From: Tamaricihabitans halophyticus
GTDB taxonomy: Bacteria; Actinomycetota; Actinomycetes; Mycobacteriales; Pseudonocardiaceae
Reading direction: 5' to 3'
DNA length: 64,000 nt
Assembly (NCBI RefSeq): GCF_004340875.1
Contig: NZ_SLXQ01000001.1
Span: 682,001-746,000, forward strand
The notes under the pieces were generated by a model. That model worked only from the letters and a program-made list of their open reading frames with translations, did no database searches and was not told the DNA's origin. Below, piece by piece: positions 56,896 through 64,000 of this stretch; position 1 is the first letter of the stretch; each line of letters starts with the position of its first letter. The position numbers and the translations under genes are program-made.

Positions 56896-56921
56896 ACCGC
56901 AATCTTTAGGGATCTTGCGGT
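56896..56921 (+). repeat. Dispersed short hairpin repeat copy
   Basis: ACCGCAA (56896-56902) pairs with TTGCGGT (56915-56921) around a loop with TCTTTAGGGATC, followed by CACTGG. It is the best-formed copy of the four in the window. Confidence 0.75.
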
Positions 56922-56963
56922 CACTGGACTCGACCCCCGGGCACGCGGACTTAGACTCACCAC

Positions 56964-57833
56964 ATGGAGGATCCCAACGAACTACTTGCCAGCATTGTTA
57001 CTTGGGCACGCACCGACCCGCGGGTGGACGCCGTGGTGCAAACGGGTTCCCGGGCTCGCGGCACGCGCGTCGACGAGTTCTCCGATCTGGATATCGAACT
57101 CATCGGTTCGGGCTGGCGGGATCTTGTCGATGATCAGCGGTGGAGCGCCGAGTTCGGCAGGGAGCTGGTTTCCATCGATACCTCGTCAGCGGAAGAACCT
57201 GACCATTCTGGACCGGAATGGGCGACCCGCCTTGTGGTTTACGCGGCTGGCCGCAAGGTCGATTACACGCTGGCCGGCCCAGACCGGCTGCACCACCTTT
57301 CGTCCGGATTGGACGATCTTTACCAGCGGGGTTATCTGGTACATCTCGACAAGAACGGGATCGCCAGCAACCTCCCGGAGCCAACCGGCGCCGCACCGGT
57401 GCCCGCTCGACCAAGTCACGACGAGTTCGACAACGCGATCCGCGAGTTCTGGTTCGAAGCCAGCCAGGTACCCATCTACCTCGCGCGCGGCGATTTGTGG
57501 GTGGCGAAGTTCCGCGATAACACCATGAAGGAGTTCCTACTCGAGATGCTCCAGTGGTACGCGGCCACCGAACCTGCTGGTGCGCCGGACATCTGGCATA
57601 TCGGGCACCGTATGGATCAGTGGCTGCCCGCCGGACTGTGGCGTGAACTGCATGAGGTGTACGGACATTTCGTCGCCGAGGACGGCTGGCGCGCGCTACG
57701 TGCCAGCGCCAGGGTGTTCGGCTGGGTGTCCGAAGAGGTCGCGCGGCGTTGTGGTTTCCCCAGTCCCAGCACGCTCGCCGCCGGGGTAACCGAACACCTG
57801 GAACGGATAGCAGGGCACGGCGTGACCAACTAG
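56964..57833 (+). CDS. ANT(6)-like aminoglycoside adenylyltransferase family protein
   Basis: A 289-aa nucleotidyltransferase related to streptomycin 6-adenylyltransferases (AadE/AadK). The catalytic motif is GSRARGTRVDEFSDLDIELI with the metal-binding Asp pair. EFWFEASQVPIYLARGDLW and FLLEMLQWYA match the helical C-terminal domain, ending with a short tail. The ATG at 56964 has no strong ribosome binding site. Many chromosomal actinobacterial homologues are of uncertain substrate, so resistance is possible but not shown. It lies between the hydrolase and the second TetR gene. Confidence 0.88.
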   Translation: MEDPNELLASIVTWARTDPRVDAVVQTGSRARGTRVDEFSDLDIELIGSGWRDLVDDQRWSAEFGRELVSIDTSSAEEPDHSGPEWATRLVVYAAGRKVDYTLAGPDRLHHLSSGLDDLYQRGYLVHLDKNGIASNLPEPTGAAPVPARPSHDEFDNAIREFWFEASQVPIYLARGDLWVAKFRDNTMKEFLLEMLQWYAATEPAGAPDIWHIGHRMDQWLPAGLWRELHEVYGHFVAEDGWRALRASARVFGWVSEEVARRCGFPSPSTLAAGVTEHLERIAGHGVTN

Positions 57834-57846
57834 CCGGCAAGCTCGC

Positions 57847-58413
57847 CTACTCGTCGACCAGCTTTCGCAGCGCGGCGACGACCTGCTCGCCGGTTGGCAC
57901 GGCATCGGGCGAAACCAGTGACTGCACCGAGAAGCCCAGGATCAACGCGTGGGCCACCGGACCAACAGTCGCTGCGGCTTCCATATCGATCTCCTCGGGA
58001 TCGATGCCAAGCAACATCGCGGCAAGCTCGTCCCGACCCTCGGCCCCGCGCTGGTCCAGAGCCTCGTGAATCTCATCGGCGAACTCCGCCTGAGCGAAGG
58101 CCTGCACGCTGGCGACGATCAGCGGGCGATGCACCGGCAACGATCTGAGGAACTCATCTAGGGCGACGCGCAGGCGATCCGAGGGCTCTGCCCGCGCGCT
58201 GGCACTGACCGCCTCGCTGATCCGCCCACCCCACTCGTCCTGCGCCTCGAGCGCGGCGAGGTTCATCAGGGCGTCCTTCGAACCAAAGTGATAACCGATC
58301 GACGCCAGGTGCGAGCCCGAAACAGCGGCGATATCGCGCGCCGTCGTGTGCTGATACCCCTTCTCGACCAGGCATTTCCGCGCGCCAGCCAGCAGGTCAT
58401 CGCGTTGACTCAT
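57847..58413 (-). CDS. TetR-family repressor, divergent from MFS exporter
   Basis: A 188-aa repressor with HTH TARDIAAVSGSHLASIGYHFG and a helical C-terminal ligand domain. Its start ATG at 58413 is 68 bp from the start of the 14-TM exporter on the other strand. The shared gap holds TACGTACGT-rich palindromic sites. This arrangement is typical of drug-responsive exporter control. The gene converges with the ANT(6)-like gene after 13 bp. Confidence 0.93.
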   Translation of the reverse strand: MSQRDDLLAGARKCLVEKGYQHTTARDIAAVSGSHLASIGYHFGSKDALMNLAALEAQDEWGGRISEAVSASARAEPSDRLRVALDEFLRSLPVHRPLIVASVQAFAQAEFADEIHEALDQRGAEGRDELAAMLLGIDPEEIDMEAAATVGPVAHALILGFSVQSLVSPDAVPTGEQVVAALRKLVDE

Positions 58414-58436
58414 GGGTCAACCCTAACACTTTTACG

Positions 58437-58476
58437 CACGTACGTATTGCAGAGCAATTTTGACGTACGTACGATA
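58437..58476. promoter_or_regulatory. Candidate operator region for TetR/MFS pair
   Basis: CACGTACGTA (58437-58446) and TGACGTACGTACGATA (58461-58476) carry the same CGTACGTA core. Between them ATTGC-AGA-GCAAT (58446-58458) forms a perfect short inverted repeat. The region covers most of the divergent promoter. Confidence 0.6.
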
Positions 58477-58481
58477 AAGTC

Positions 58482-60026
58482 ATGTTGCCCTCGCCTCCTA
58501 CTGCTACCGCCCGTACCTGGCTAGGACTAGCCATCCTGTTGCTGCCGGCGCTTCTGGTCGCGATGGACATTTCCGTGCTATTCATCGCCGCGCCGGAAAT
58601 CGTCGAATCCTTGCGGCCATCCACCAACCAATGGCTGTGGGCGATGGATATCTATGGCTTCGTCATCGCATCGCTGTTGATCACCATGGGCAGCCTCGGT
58701 GACCGCATCGGCCGCAGGAAGCTACTTCTCATTGGCGCCAGCCTGTTCGGGACTGCTTCGGTCTTCGTTGCCTACGCACCAAACGCGGAACTGCTTATCG
58801 TCGGGCGGGCGCTGCTTGCCATAGGGGGCGCCACTCTAGCTCCATCCACGCTGTCGTTGATCCGGAACATGTTCCCCGATCCCGGGCAGCGCAGGATCGC
58901 CGTCGGTTGCTGGACGGCAGCCTTCGGCGGTGGCGCCGTCGCTGGTCCGATCATCGCCGGCATCCTGCTCGAATACTTCTGGTGGGGCTCGGTGTTCTTG
59001 ATCAACGTGCCGGTGATGATCCTGCTGCTACTAGCCGGCCCGCTGCTGGTACCGGAGTCACGACAGTCGAGTCAGGGCGGCTTCGACCTACCGGGTGCCG
59101 CACTTTCGCTGGTCGCCATCCTTGGTCTGGTGTTCGCGCTGAAGGACACGGCGCAGCACGGACCCACCGCGGTCGGCGCCTTCGCGGCGACCATTGGTAT
59201 CGCCGGACTCGTCGCATTTGGCGCACACCAGCGGCGAGCACGGCATCCGCTCATCGATATCAACCTGTTCCGGCTGCCGGCCTTCGCCGCGGCAATCGGA
59301 GCGAACACGATAATCACCGTTGCTACCGTGGGAACCGGTTCGCTCGCCTTCATCTTCCTGCAGACCGTGCATGAACTCTCGGCGCTGGATGCTGCATTGT
59401 GGACATTGCCGACCTTTGCCGGGACGATGGCCGGCGCGGCGACCGCGACACCGCTACTCGGACGTACCCGTGCAGGGACCACGTTGACTTCCGGTCTGCT
59501 CTGTGCCGCTACTGGGTTCGTGGTCGTCGCGATTGGTTCGTCGGACACCAGCATGGCGGTATTCCTTACCGGTTACACGGTGCTCACTTTCGGCGTGGGT
59601 CTTACCGCGACCAGCGCGAACACCCTCGTCCTTGGCAGCGCACCAGCCAAGGACGCAGGTGCGGCTTCTGGAATCGCCGAAACGAGCACGGAGCTCGGCG
59701 GCGCGGTAGGCATCGCCGTGTTCGGCGCGATCTCTGGTGCCGTCTACAGTGCCGGGATCGCCGACGCACCGGGCGTCTCTACTGATCCAGCAGCCGGCGA
59801 AACGGTAAACGGAACGCTTGCCGTGGCGGACAATCTGGCTGAGCCACAAGCGAGTGCGCTCCGGAATGCGGCTGTGGCAGCCTACTCAGACAGTGTCGGC
59901 GCAGCGGCGCTCAGCGGTATGACCATCACAATCGTCACGGCGACCGTGATCTGGTGGCTGCTCCGCCGAACTCGCCCCGACCCGCTACCAGATTCCACTG
60001 CCGACCAAGAAAGCCGCGCAAGGTAG
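58482..60026 (+). CDS. MFS multidrug exporter, DHA2 (14-TM) family
   Basis: A 514-aa transporter with about 14 transmembrane segments. Motif A reads GSLGDRIGRRKLLLIG, and the N-terminal MDISVLFIAAPEI resembles motif D1. Fifth-helix GGGAVAGPIIAGIL matches the antiporter motif C. It is a proton-driven drug efflux pump by family. Start ATG at 58482 lies right next to the operator region; no ribosome binding site is seen beyond TAAAG. It converges with an O-methyltransferase after 9 bp, so it could export the product of the right-edge cluster. Confidence 0.94.
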   Translation: MLPSPPTATARTWLGLAILLLPALLVAMDISVLFIAAPEIVESLRPSTNQWLWAMDIYGFVIASLLITMGSLGDRIGRRKLLLIGASLFGTASVFVAYAPNAELLIVGRALLAIGGATLAPSTLSLIRNMFPDPGQRRIAVGCWTAAFGGGAVAGPIIAGILLEYFWWGSVFLINVPVMILLLLAGPLLVPESRQSSQGGFDLPGAALSLVAILGLVFALKDTAQHGPTAVGAFAATIGIAGLVAFGAHQRRARHPLIDINLFRLPAFAAAIGANTIITVATVGTGSLAFIFLQTVHELSALDAALWTLPTFAGTMAGAATATPLLGRTRAGTTLTSGLLCAATGFVVVAIGSSDTSMAVFLTGYTVLTFGVGLTATSANTLVLGSAPAKDAGAASGIAETSTELGGAVGIAVFGAISGAVYSAGIADAPGVSTDPAAGETVNGTLAVADNLAEPQASALRNAAVAAYSDSVGAAALSGMTITIVTATVIWWLLRRTRPDPLPDSTADQESRAR

Positions 60027-60035
60027 TTGTGCGGC

Positions 60036-61133
60036 TCAAGCCGGTAGCGCAACCCTGCATTCCAGCGCTGCCCATGGCGATTGCGACGAATCCGGGGCAT
60101 CGCCAAGTAGTTCGAGACCCGCGCCATCGAACAACGTGTGCCATTCCCGCCACGTTCGTTCCCTGCCTCCGAACAGCACCAGCATGTCGACGTCGAGCAG
60201 CTTGCTGTAATCGAACCTGTTCCTCGTCTCGATCAGGACCTTCTCGAACACGAACAATCGCCTCGTCGGGTCGGTGCCCATCGCGGTACGGACCCGACGA
60301 AGTATCCGATTCGCCTGCTCATCGTCGAATCCACTGAGGACCGCGCTCAGCGTGTACACGTCATGTCCTTCCGGAACCGTCTCGAACAGATCCCCCGCTT
60401 CAACCCGGACCCGGTCAGCGATATCCTGCCCGACAAGCAGCGACTCCGCGTCCCTGATCACCTGCGCCCGGTCGAACAGCACACCCTCCAACGAGGGATA
60501 CCTGCGTAGCACGGCATTGAGAAAGGCCCCGTGCCCCCCACCAAGGTCGGCAAGCGAGCTGAAGGGGGAGAAGTCGACCTGGCGCAGTAGGCTCATGGCC
60601 GAGAGCCAGTTGCGCTGCGCCATGGTGCGATCGAACAGCGCGCCCTGCTCGGGATTAGACTCCGCATACTCGTAGAACGTCTTCCCGTGGACCAGTTCAA
60701 ACGCGGAGCGCCCGGTCCGCACACCATCGGCCAGTGCCATGAACGGCCGCGCGGCCCAGTCAGCTCCGCTGAACAGAACCAGGTCCCGCAGGCTGCGGTC
60801 GATATCACTGCGCAGTGGTTCGGCCTCCAGGGTCATCGTGAACCGGCCGTCTTCGAGCTCGGCGAACAGGCCAAGTGCGGCCGCCGCGCGCATCAACCGG
60901 AAGAGCGAGAGTTCGTCAGCCGAGCTCGCCGCCGCCAGTTCGGCCACGTGCAACGGTCCGTCCTTAAGCTGGTCCGCGATACCGAGCTCGGCGATAGCAC
61001 GGACCACACCAACGATCCTTGTTCCGAACGTCAGGATCAGCAAGCGGTCGAAGGACGGCATTCGCTCGTGGCCAAGTATCCATTCCCAGTAGGTCCCCTC
61101 CGGCGCTGGCGTCGCCGCCGATAGATCAGTCAC
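60036..61133 (-). CDS. O-methyltransferase (plant/actinomycete COMT-like)
   Basis: A protein of about 365 aa with an N-terminal dimerisation helix region (GIADQLKDGPLHVAELA) and a SAM domain with SLADLGGGHGAFLNAVL, LFDRAQVI, and YTLSAVLSGFDDEQANRIL. Such enzymes methylate hydroxyl groups in polyketide and other natural products; the loop normally holding the catalytic His reads LSGFDD, where one expects H-x-W/F-x-D. That His is therefore replaced (by Ser-Gly), and general base catalysis may differ. The frame opens at a TTG (61175), but the GTG at 61133 behind GAGGAGG is preferred. It follows the Asn-synthetase-like gene in one operon. Confidence 0.88.
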   Translation of the reverse strand: MTDLSAATPAPEGTYWEWILGHERMPSFDRLLILTFGTRIVGVVRAIAELGIADQLKDGPLHVAELAAASSADELSLFRLMRAAAALGLFAELEDGRFTMTLEAEPLRSDIDRSLRDLVLFSGADWAARPFMALADGVRTGRSAFELVHGKTFYEYAESNPEQGALFDRTMAQRNWLSAMSLLRQVDFSPFSSLADLGGGHGAFLNAVLRRYPSLEGVLFDRAQVIRDAESLLVGQDIADRVRVEAGDLFETVPEGHDVYTLSAVLSGFDDEQANRILRRVRTAMGTDPTRRLFVFEKVLIETRNRFDYSKLLDVDMLVLFGGRERTWREWHTLFDGAGLELLGDAPDSSQSPWAALECRVALPA

Positions 61134-61204
61134 CACGGCCTCCTCGACCTCCACGTAGTTCGTTGTCTCCAACAAGATCCACCAGCGTGCACGTGTACCC
61201 GTCG

Positions 61205-63031
61205 CTACAGGGCAATTCGAACCCCGTACTCACGCAGCCAGGTATTCATGGTCAACAACATTTCCACGTCCGTCCTGGCGACCCAGCCGCCGTCGACCTC
61301 CGTCGGATCGGCCAACTTGGCACGCACCGCATCGGCATCGAGCAGCGGCAAAACCGGGGACCGCGAGTCGTCCAGTACCTCGGCAAGCTCGGCGTACCGC
61401 AGTCGCTGGTAGTCGCGCTTGGCGCTGACCGGAAACGGACTCTTCTGCCTGGTCAGCACGGAGTCCGGCATCTGGTTCGCCGTGGCGGCACGCAGCAGGC
61501 TCTTTTCCCTGCCATCGAAGAACTTGAGTGCGGTCGGAACATTGAAGACATAGTCAAGCAGCTGGTGGTCAGTGAAGGGCAGGCGCACGTCGATACCCGC
61601 AGCCATCGCGTATCGTTCGCTGTGCTCGACCTGGTTCTCCATCCACCGGGTCAGCTGTAGATAGGTTGCTTTACGCGCTCGCCGCTCCTCATCGCTGATC
61701 CCGTCGGGGATCGGCGTCTCCTGCTCGGTCTGTCGGCGTAAATCCGCCCCGAAGGAAACCAGGTCGAGCTTCGCCAGCAGGGTACGGTCAAGCAAGCCTC
61801 CGCCGAGGTATGGATGACCGGCATGCTTGGCATGAAAATCCATCCAGGGCAACGCCACCGGGTCACGCACCGAACTGTAGACATTCCCGCCGAAAATCGC
61901 ATCGGCGATCTCCCCAGACAGCGCCACCTTGGTGTACCTGGCACCCGCCTGGCAGAGCAGGTAGAGCGCCGTGTTCATATCCCCGAGCATCGAAGGAGCG
62001 TCCTTCGCCCGGATCGTTGCGGCCCTTGCGACCGGGTCGAGTAGGTCGTCCGTGGACACGAGGATTTCCTCATGGTCGGCGCCAACGTGTTCGGCCATCT
62101 CCCGCGCAAAGGGCGCGTCTCTGGTGGCACGAACCGCATCTGGCGCGAACTGCGCCGACTCATCCTGAAAGGTAACCGTATAGGTCTTCGGCGCCTCACC
62201 GGTCTCCGCCGCGAGGCCAACCACCGCACTCGAGTCGAGCCCACCGGAGAGTAGGAAACCAACCGGTTCACGAGCATTCATGCTGCGGCGGACACTCGCG
62301 CCCAGCAGGCCCCGGGTGGTCTCGACCGTGCTCGCCAGATCCTCGACGTGCACCTTCGCGGAGTACTGCCAGTAGCGCTGCTCGTTTCGGCTCGTTTCCC
62401 TGCACAGCAAGGTATGCGCCGGACGGACTTTCCGCAGTCCAGCGAAGAAACCTCGATCCGGACTACCGGCGTAGGCGAGCAGCTCGGAAAGACCTTCGGC
62501 GTCGAGAACCGCCTCAGCCTTCGGATGCGCGAGGATCGCCTTTGGCTCCGAACCGAACAACAACCCATCGGCAAGCGGATAGTAGTACAGCGGCTTCATA
62601 CCGACGCGATCACGGATAAGCAGCAACTGCTGATCGCGCTCATCCCAGATCGCGAGGCCGAACGAACCGTCCAGCCGGTTAGCAGCGGCACGACCCCATT
62701 CCAGGTACGCCGCGAGTGCGACCTCGTCATCCAGCTCGGTCCGGAACTTGTAACCGCGGCCAGCAAGCTCTGCCCGACACTCGCGCGCATTGCCGAGCGC
62801 TCCGGTAAATCCGATCGCGGCGATCAGGTCCCCGCCGTGCTCAACGGAAACTGGCCGCCGCGCGCCTCCGGAAGCACCCAGTGAACGCTGCCCGATCCCG
62901 CAGTGCTCGGACAACCACACACCCTCGGCGTCCGGGCCCCGGCAAGCCAGCGTTCCGGTCATCGCCCGGAGCACCGGAGCACAGTCTCGGATGTCCCGAC
63001 GAAAGTCGACCCACCCAGCGATTCCGGACAT
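61205..63031 (-). CDS. Asparagine-synthetase-like amide-forming enzyme with Ser in place of catalytic Cys2
   Basis: A 608-aa protein with AsnB architecture: N-terminal glutamine amidotransferase-like domain (to about 200) and C-terminal ATP-pyrophosphatase synthetase domain (LLSGGLDSSAVVGLA; YAMAAGIDVRLPFTDHQL). The sequence begins MSGIAGW, where functional enzymes have MCGI, and the usual NGEIYN loop reads TGALGN. The glutaminase is thus probably dead, as in beta-lactam or carbapenam synthetases. SGEIAD replaces SGEGAD in the synthetase site. It starts at ATG 63031 with AAGGAGG. Ammonia-dependent asparagine synthesis remains possible. Its operon with an O-methyltransferase and an exporter suggests a natural-product role. 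Confidence 0.88.
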   Translation of the reverse strand: MSGIAGWVDFRRDIRDCAPVLRAMTGTLACRGPDAEGVWLSEHCGIGQRSLGASGGARRPVSVEHGGDLIAAIGFTGALGNARECRAELAGRGYKFRTELDDEVALAAYLEWGRAAANRLDGSFGLAIWDERDQQLLLIRDRVGMKPLYYYPLADGLLFGSEPKAILAHPKAEAVLDAEGLSELLAYAGSPDRGFFAGLRKVRPAHTLLCRETSRNEQRYWQYSAKVHVEDLASTVETTRGLLGASVRRSMNAREPVGFLLSGGLDSSAVVGLAAETGEAPKTYTVTFQDESAQFAPDAVRATRDAPFAREMAEHVGADHEEILVSTDDLLDPVARAATIRAKDAPSMLGDMNTALYLLCQAGARYTKVALSGEIADAIFGGNVYSSVRDPVALPWMDFHAKHAGHPYLGGGLLDRTLLAKLDLVSFGADLRRQTEQETPIPDGISDEERRARKATYLQLTRWMENQVEHSERYAMAAGIDVRLPFTDHQLLDYVFNVPTALKFFDGREKSLLRAATANQMPDSVLTRQKSPFPVSAKRDYQRLRYAELAEVLDDSRSPVLPLLDADAVRAKLADPTEVDGGWVARTDVEMLLTMNTWLREYGVRIAL

Positions 63032-63058
63032 CGGATGCCTCCTTGGTTTGCCTGGTGC

Positions 63059-63889
63059 TCAACTGGTACGGCGACGGTAGGCGCGCATCGCGCCCCAGCT
63101 CGACACGATCAGCACGGCGAGAATCCACAGCAACGAAGCCGCGATCGGATAGCGCATCGGCAGTGCCGGATCGGCGCCAACGGGATTCGGGTTACCGAGT
63201 AGCTCCCTGATCGCGACGTTGAACGAGCTGACCGGGTTCCACGAAGCGATCGCGCGCATTCCCGTGGACATGCCAGTAAGTGGCACGAACGCGTTCGACA
63301 GCCAGACGAGCGGGAAGACCACACCAATCCCCGCCGAAACCGCACCCTGGGTATTGCCGACCAGCAGACCAACAAGCATGCCGCACCAACTCAGCACGAA
63401 CGAGCAGAGCAGCAGGAGCAGGAACCCGCCGATCGCCGGAAGTGGCGATGAACTGATCCGCCAGCCGACCGCGAGTCCAATAAGGATCATCAGCCCGATG
63501 GTGAACGCGTTGCGGGCGACGTCCGAGACGGCCCTGCCGACCAGCGGCGCGGACGGCGCCATCGGCAGCGACCGGAACCGGTCAACCATGCCACGGCCAA
63601 GCTCGTCCGCGAGGCCCGCACCGGTTGTCATACCCGCGAACGCGATGGTCTGCAAGAAGATGCCGACCATAACGTACTGGGTGTAGTCCGCCCCGCCAGG
63701 CAACGGGATCGCTTCTCCGAACACGTAGGCGAACAGCACAACGAACAGCAATGGCTGCAGCATGGTGAAGAACAGTTGTGCCGGTAGTCGGCGGGCATGC
63801 AGCATGTACCGCCGTGCGAGCAGCACGTAATCGCGCACCATCCAGGCGAGGCGCGCGCCTACCGAGTTGGTCACCTCCGCCGTCGTCAT
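63059..63889 (-). CDS. ABC-2 exporter permease, DrrB-like
   Basis: A 276-aa protein with about six transmembrane segments and the DrrB-type loop MVDRFRSLPMAPSAPLVGRAVSDV. It is the same family as the permease at the left edge but clearly divergent. The ATG at 63889 overlaps the ATPase stop by four bases, and the Asn-synthetase-like gene follows 27 bp later. It probably exports the compound made by this operon, or gives self-resistance. Confidence 0.93.
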   Translation of the reverse strand: MTTAEVTNSVGARLAWMVRDYVLLARRYMLHARRLPAQLFFTMLQPLLFVVLFAYVFGEAIPLPGGADYTQYVMVGIFLQTIAFAGMTTGAGLADELGRGMVDRFRSLPMAPSAPLVGRAVSDVARNAFTIGLMILIGLAVGWRISSSPLPAIGGFLLLLLCSFVLSWCGMLVGLLVGNTQGAVSAGIGVVFPLVWLSNAFVPLTGMSTGMRAIASWNPVSSFNVAIRELLGNPNPVGADPALPMRYPIAASLLWILAVLIVSSWGAMRAYRRRTS

Positions 63890-64000
63890 ACCTGCTCACC
63901 CCCACGCGAGTCAGTTCCCGCCGACGCCGCCAATGCCTCCCCGTCGCCGGACTCGTCCACCGTCGCATCGGTCCGGTGGCCGGTGAGTGCGAAGAAAACA
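63886..64000 (-). CDS. ABC exporter ATPase, C-terminal fragment (cut by window end)
   Basis: The minus strand encodes the last 38 residues of a DrrA-like ATPase, starting with VFFALTGHRTD and ending with GGEQV before a TGA that overlaps the permease start (ATGA). The VFxALTGHR motif matches the C-terminus of the left-edge ATPase (VFLALTGHR). The rest of the gene lies beyond the window. Confidence 0.85.
   Translation of the reverse strand, partial: VFFALTGHRTDATVDESGDGEALAASAGTDSRGGEQV

Overview
The window is high-GC DNA from a mycolata-like or pseudonocardia-like actinobacterium, most likely order Pseudonocardiales. The evidence is an Lsr2 nucleoid protein, a type VII (ESX) accessory locus with EspG, PPE-like and DUF3558 proteins, F420-linked enzymes (an LLM-class oxidoreductase, a Ddn-like reductase and a DUF2342 zincin), IdeR-type iron boxes, a mycobacterial-type SOS box, and many GTG/TTG starts with 4-bp stop/start overlaps. 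The species cannot be named from the sequence alone.

Left edge (1-5.8 kb): the 3' end of an unrecognised gene, a DrrA/DrrB-like ABC exporter, and a large AfsR/SARP-type regulator that converges on it. Next comes a degenerate repeat array and then clpC. Iron block (9.0-14.2 kb): a complete Fe-siderophore uptake set with two FecCD permeases, an ATPase, a divergent binding lipoprotein and a convergent FhuF-like ferric reductase. IdeR-like boxes lie in front of the reductase and in the divergent permease/lipoprotein promoter. A MITE-like element follows the lipoprotein gene.

Core block (14.4-39.4 kb): lsr2, lysS, coaX, panD, panC, a DUF2520 protein, PrsW, a DUF6779 protein, DUF3180, folK, folB, folP, folE, ftsH, an ESX accessory island, hpt, tilS, a DUF2342 zincin, dacB and ppa. 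This is nearly the gene order of Mycobacterium tuberculosis Rv3596c to Rv3628. It joins pantothenate/CoA and folate synthesis to protein quality control and cell-wall genes. Between ftsH and hpt sits a five-gene cassette (PE/WXG-like, DUF3558 lipoprotein, PPE-like, EspG, EspG). It occupies the interval that holds espACD and esxVW-PPE65-PE32 in M. tuberculosis.

Accessory half (39.4-64 kb): glyA, then a PP2C phosphatase divergent from an orphan N6-adenine-type DNA methylase followed by a soluble Ser/Thr kinase. After these come an F420-dependent oxidoreductase, two VOC proteins, an SOS-box mini DUF222-like gene, a MocR regulator with a small partner, a methyltransferase, an XRE-cupin regulator, a SodC-like lipoprotein, an AidB-like acyl-CoA dehydrogenase, a PAP2-diacylglycerol kinase fusion, a Ddn-like protein and Hsp20. 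Two TetR regulators with visible candidate operators face a hydrolase and a 14-TM MFS exporter, with an ANT(6)-like nucleotidyltransferase between them.

The right edge looks like the border of a natural-product cluster. It has an ABC exporter pair cut by the window end, an asparagine-synthetase-like enzyme whose catalytic Cys2 is Ser, and an O-methyltransferase, apparently one operon. A short hairpin repeat with a conserved loop recurs near gene ends and promoter regions at four places.
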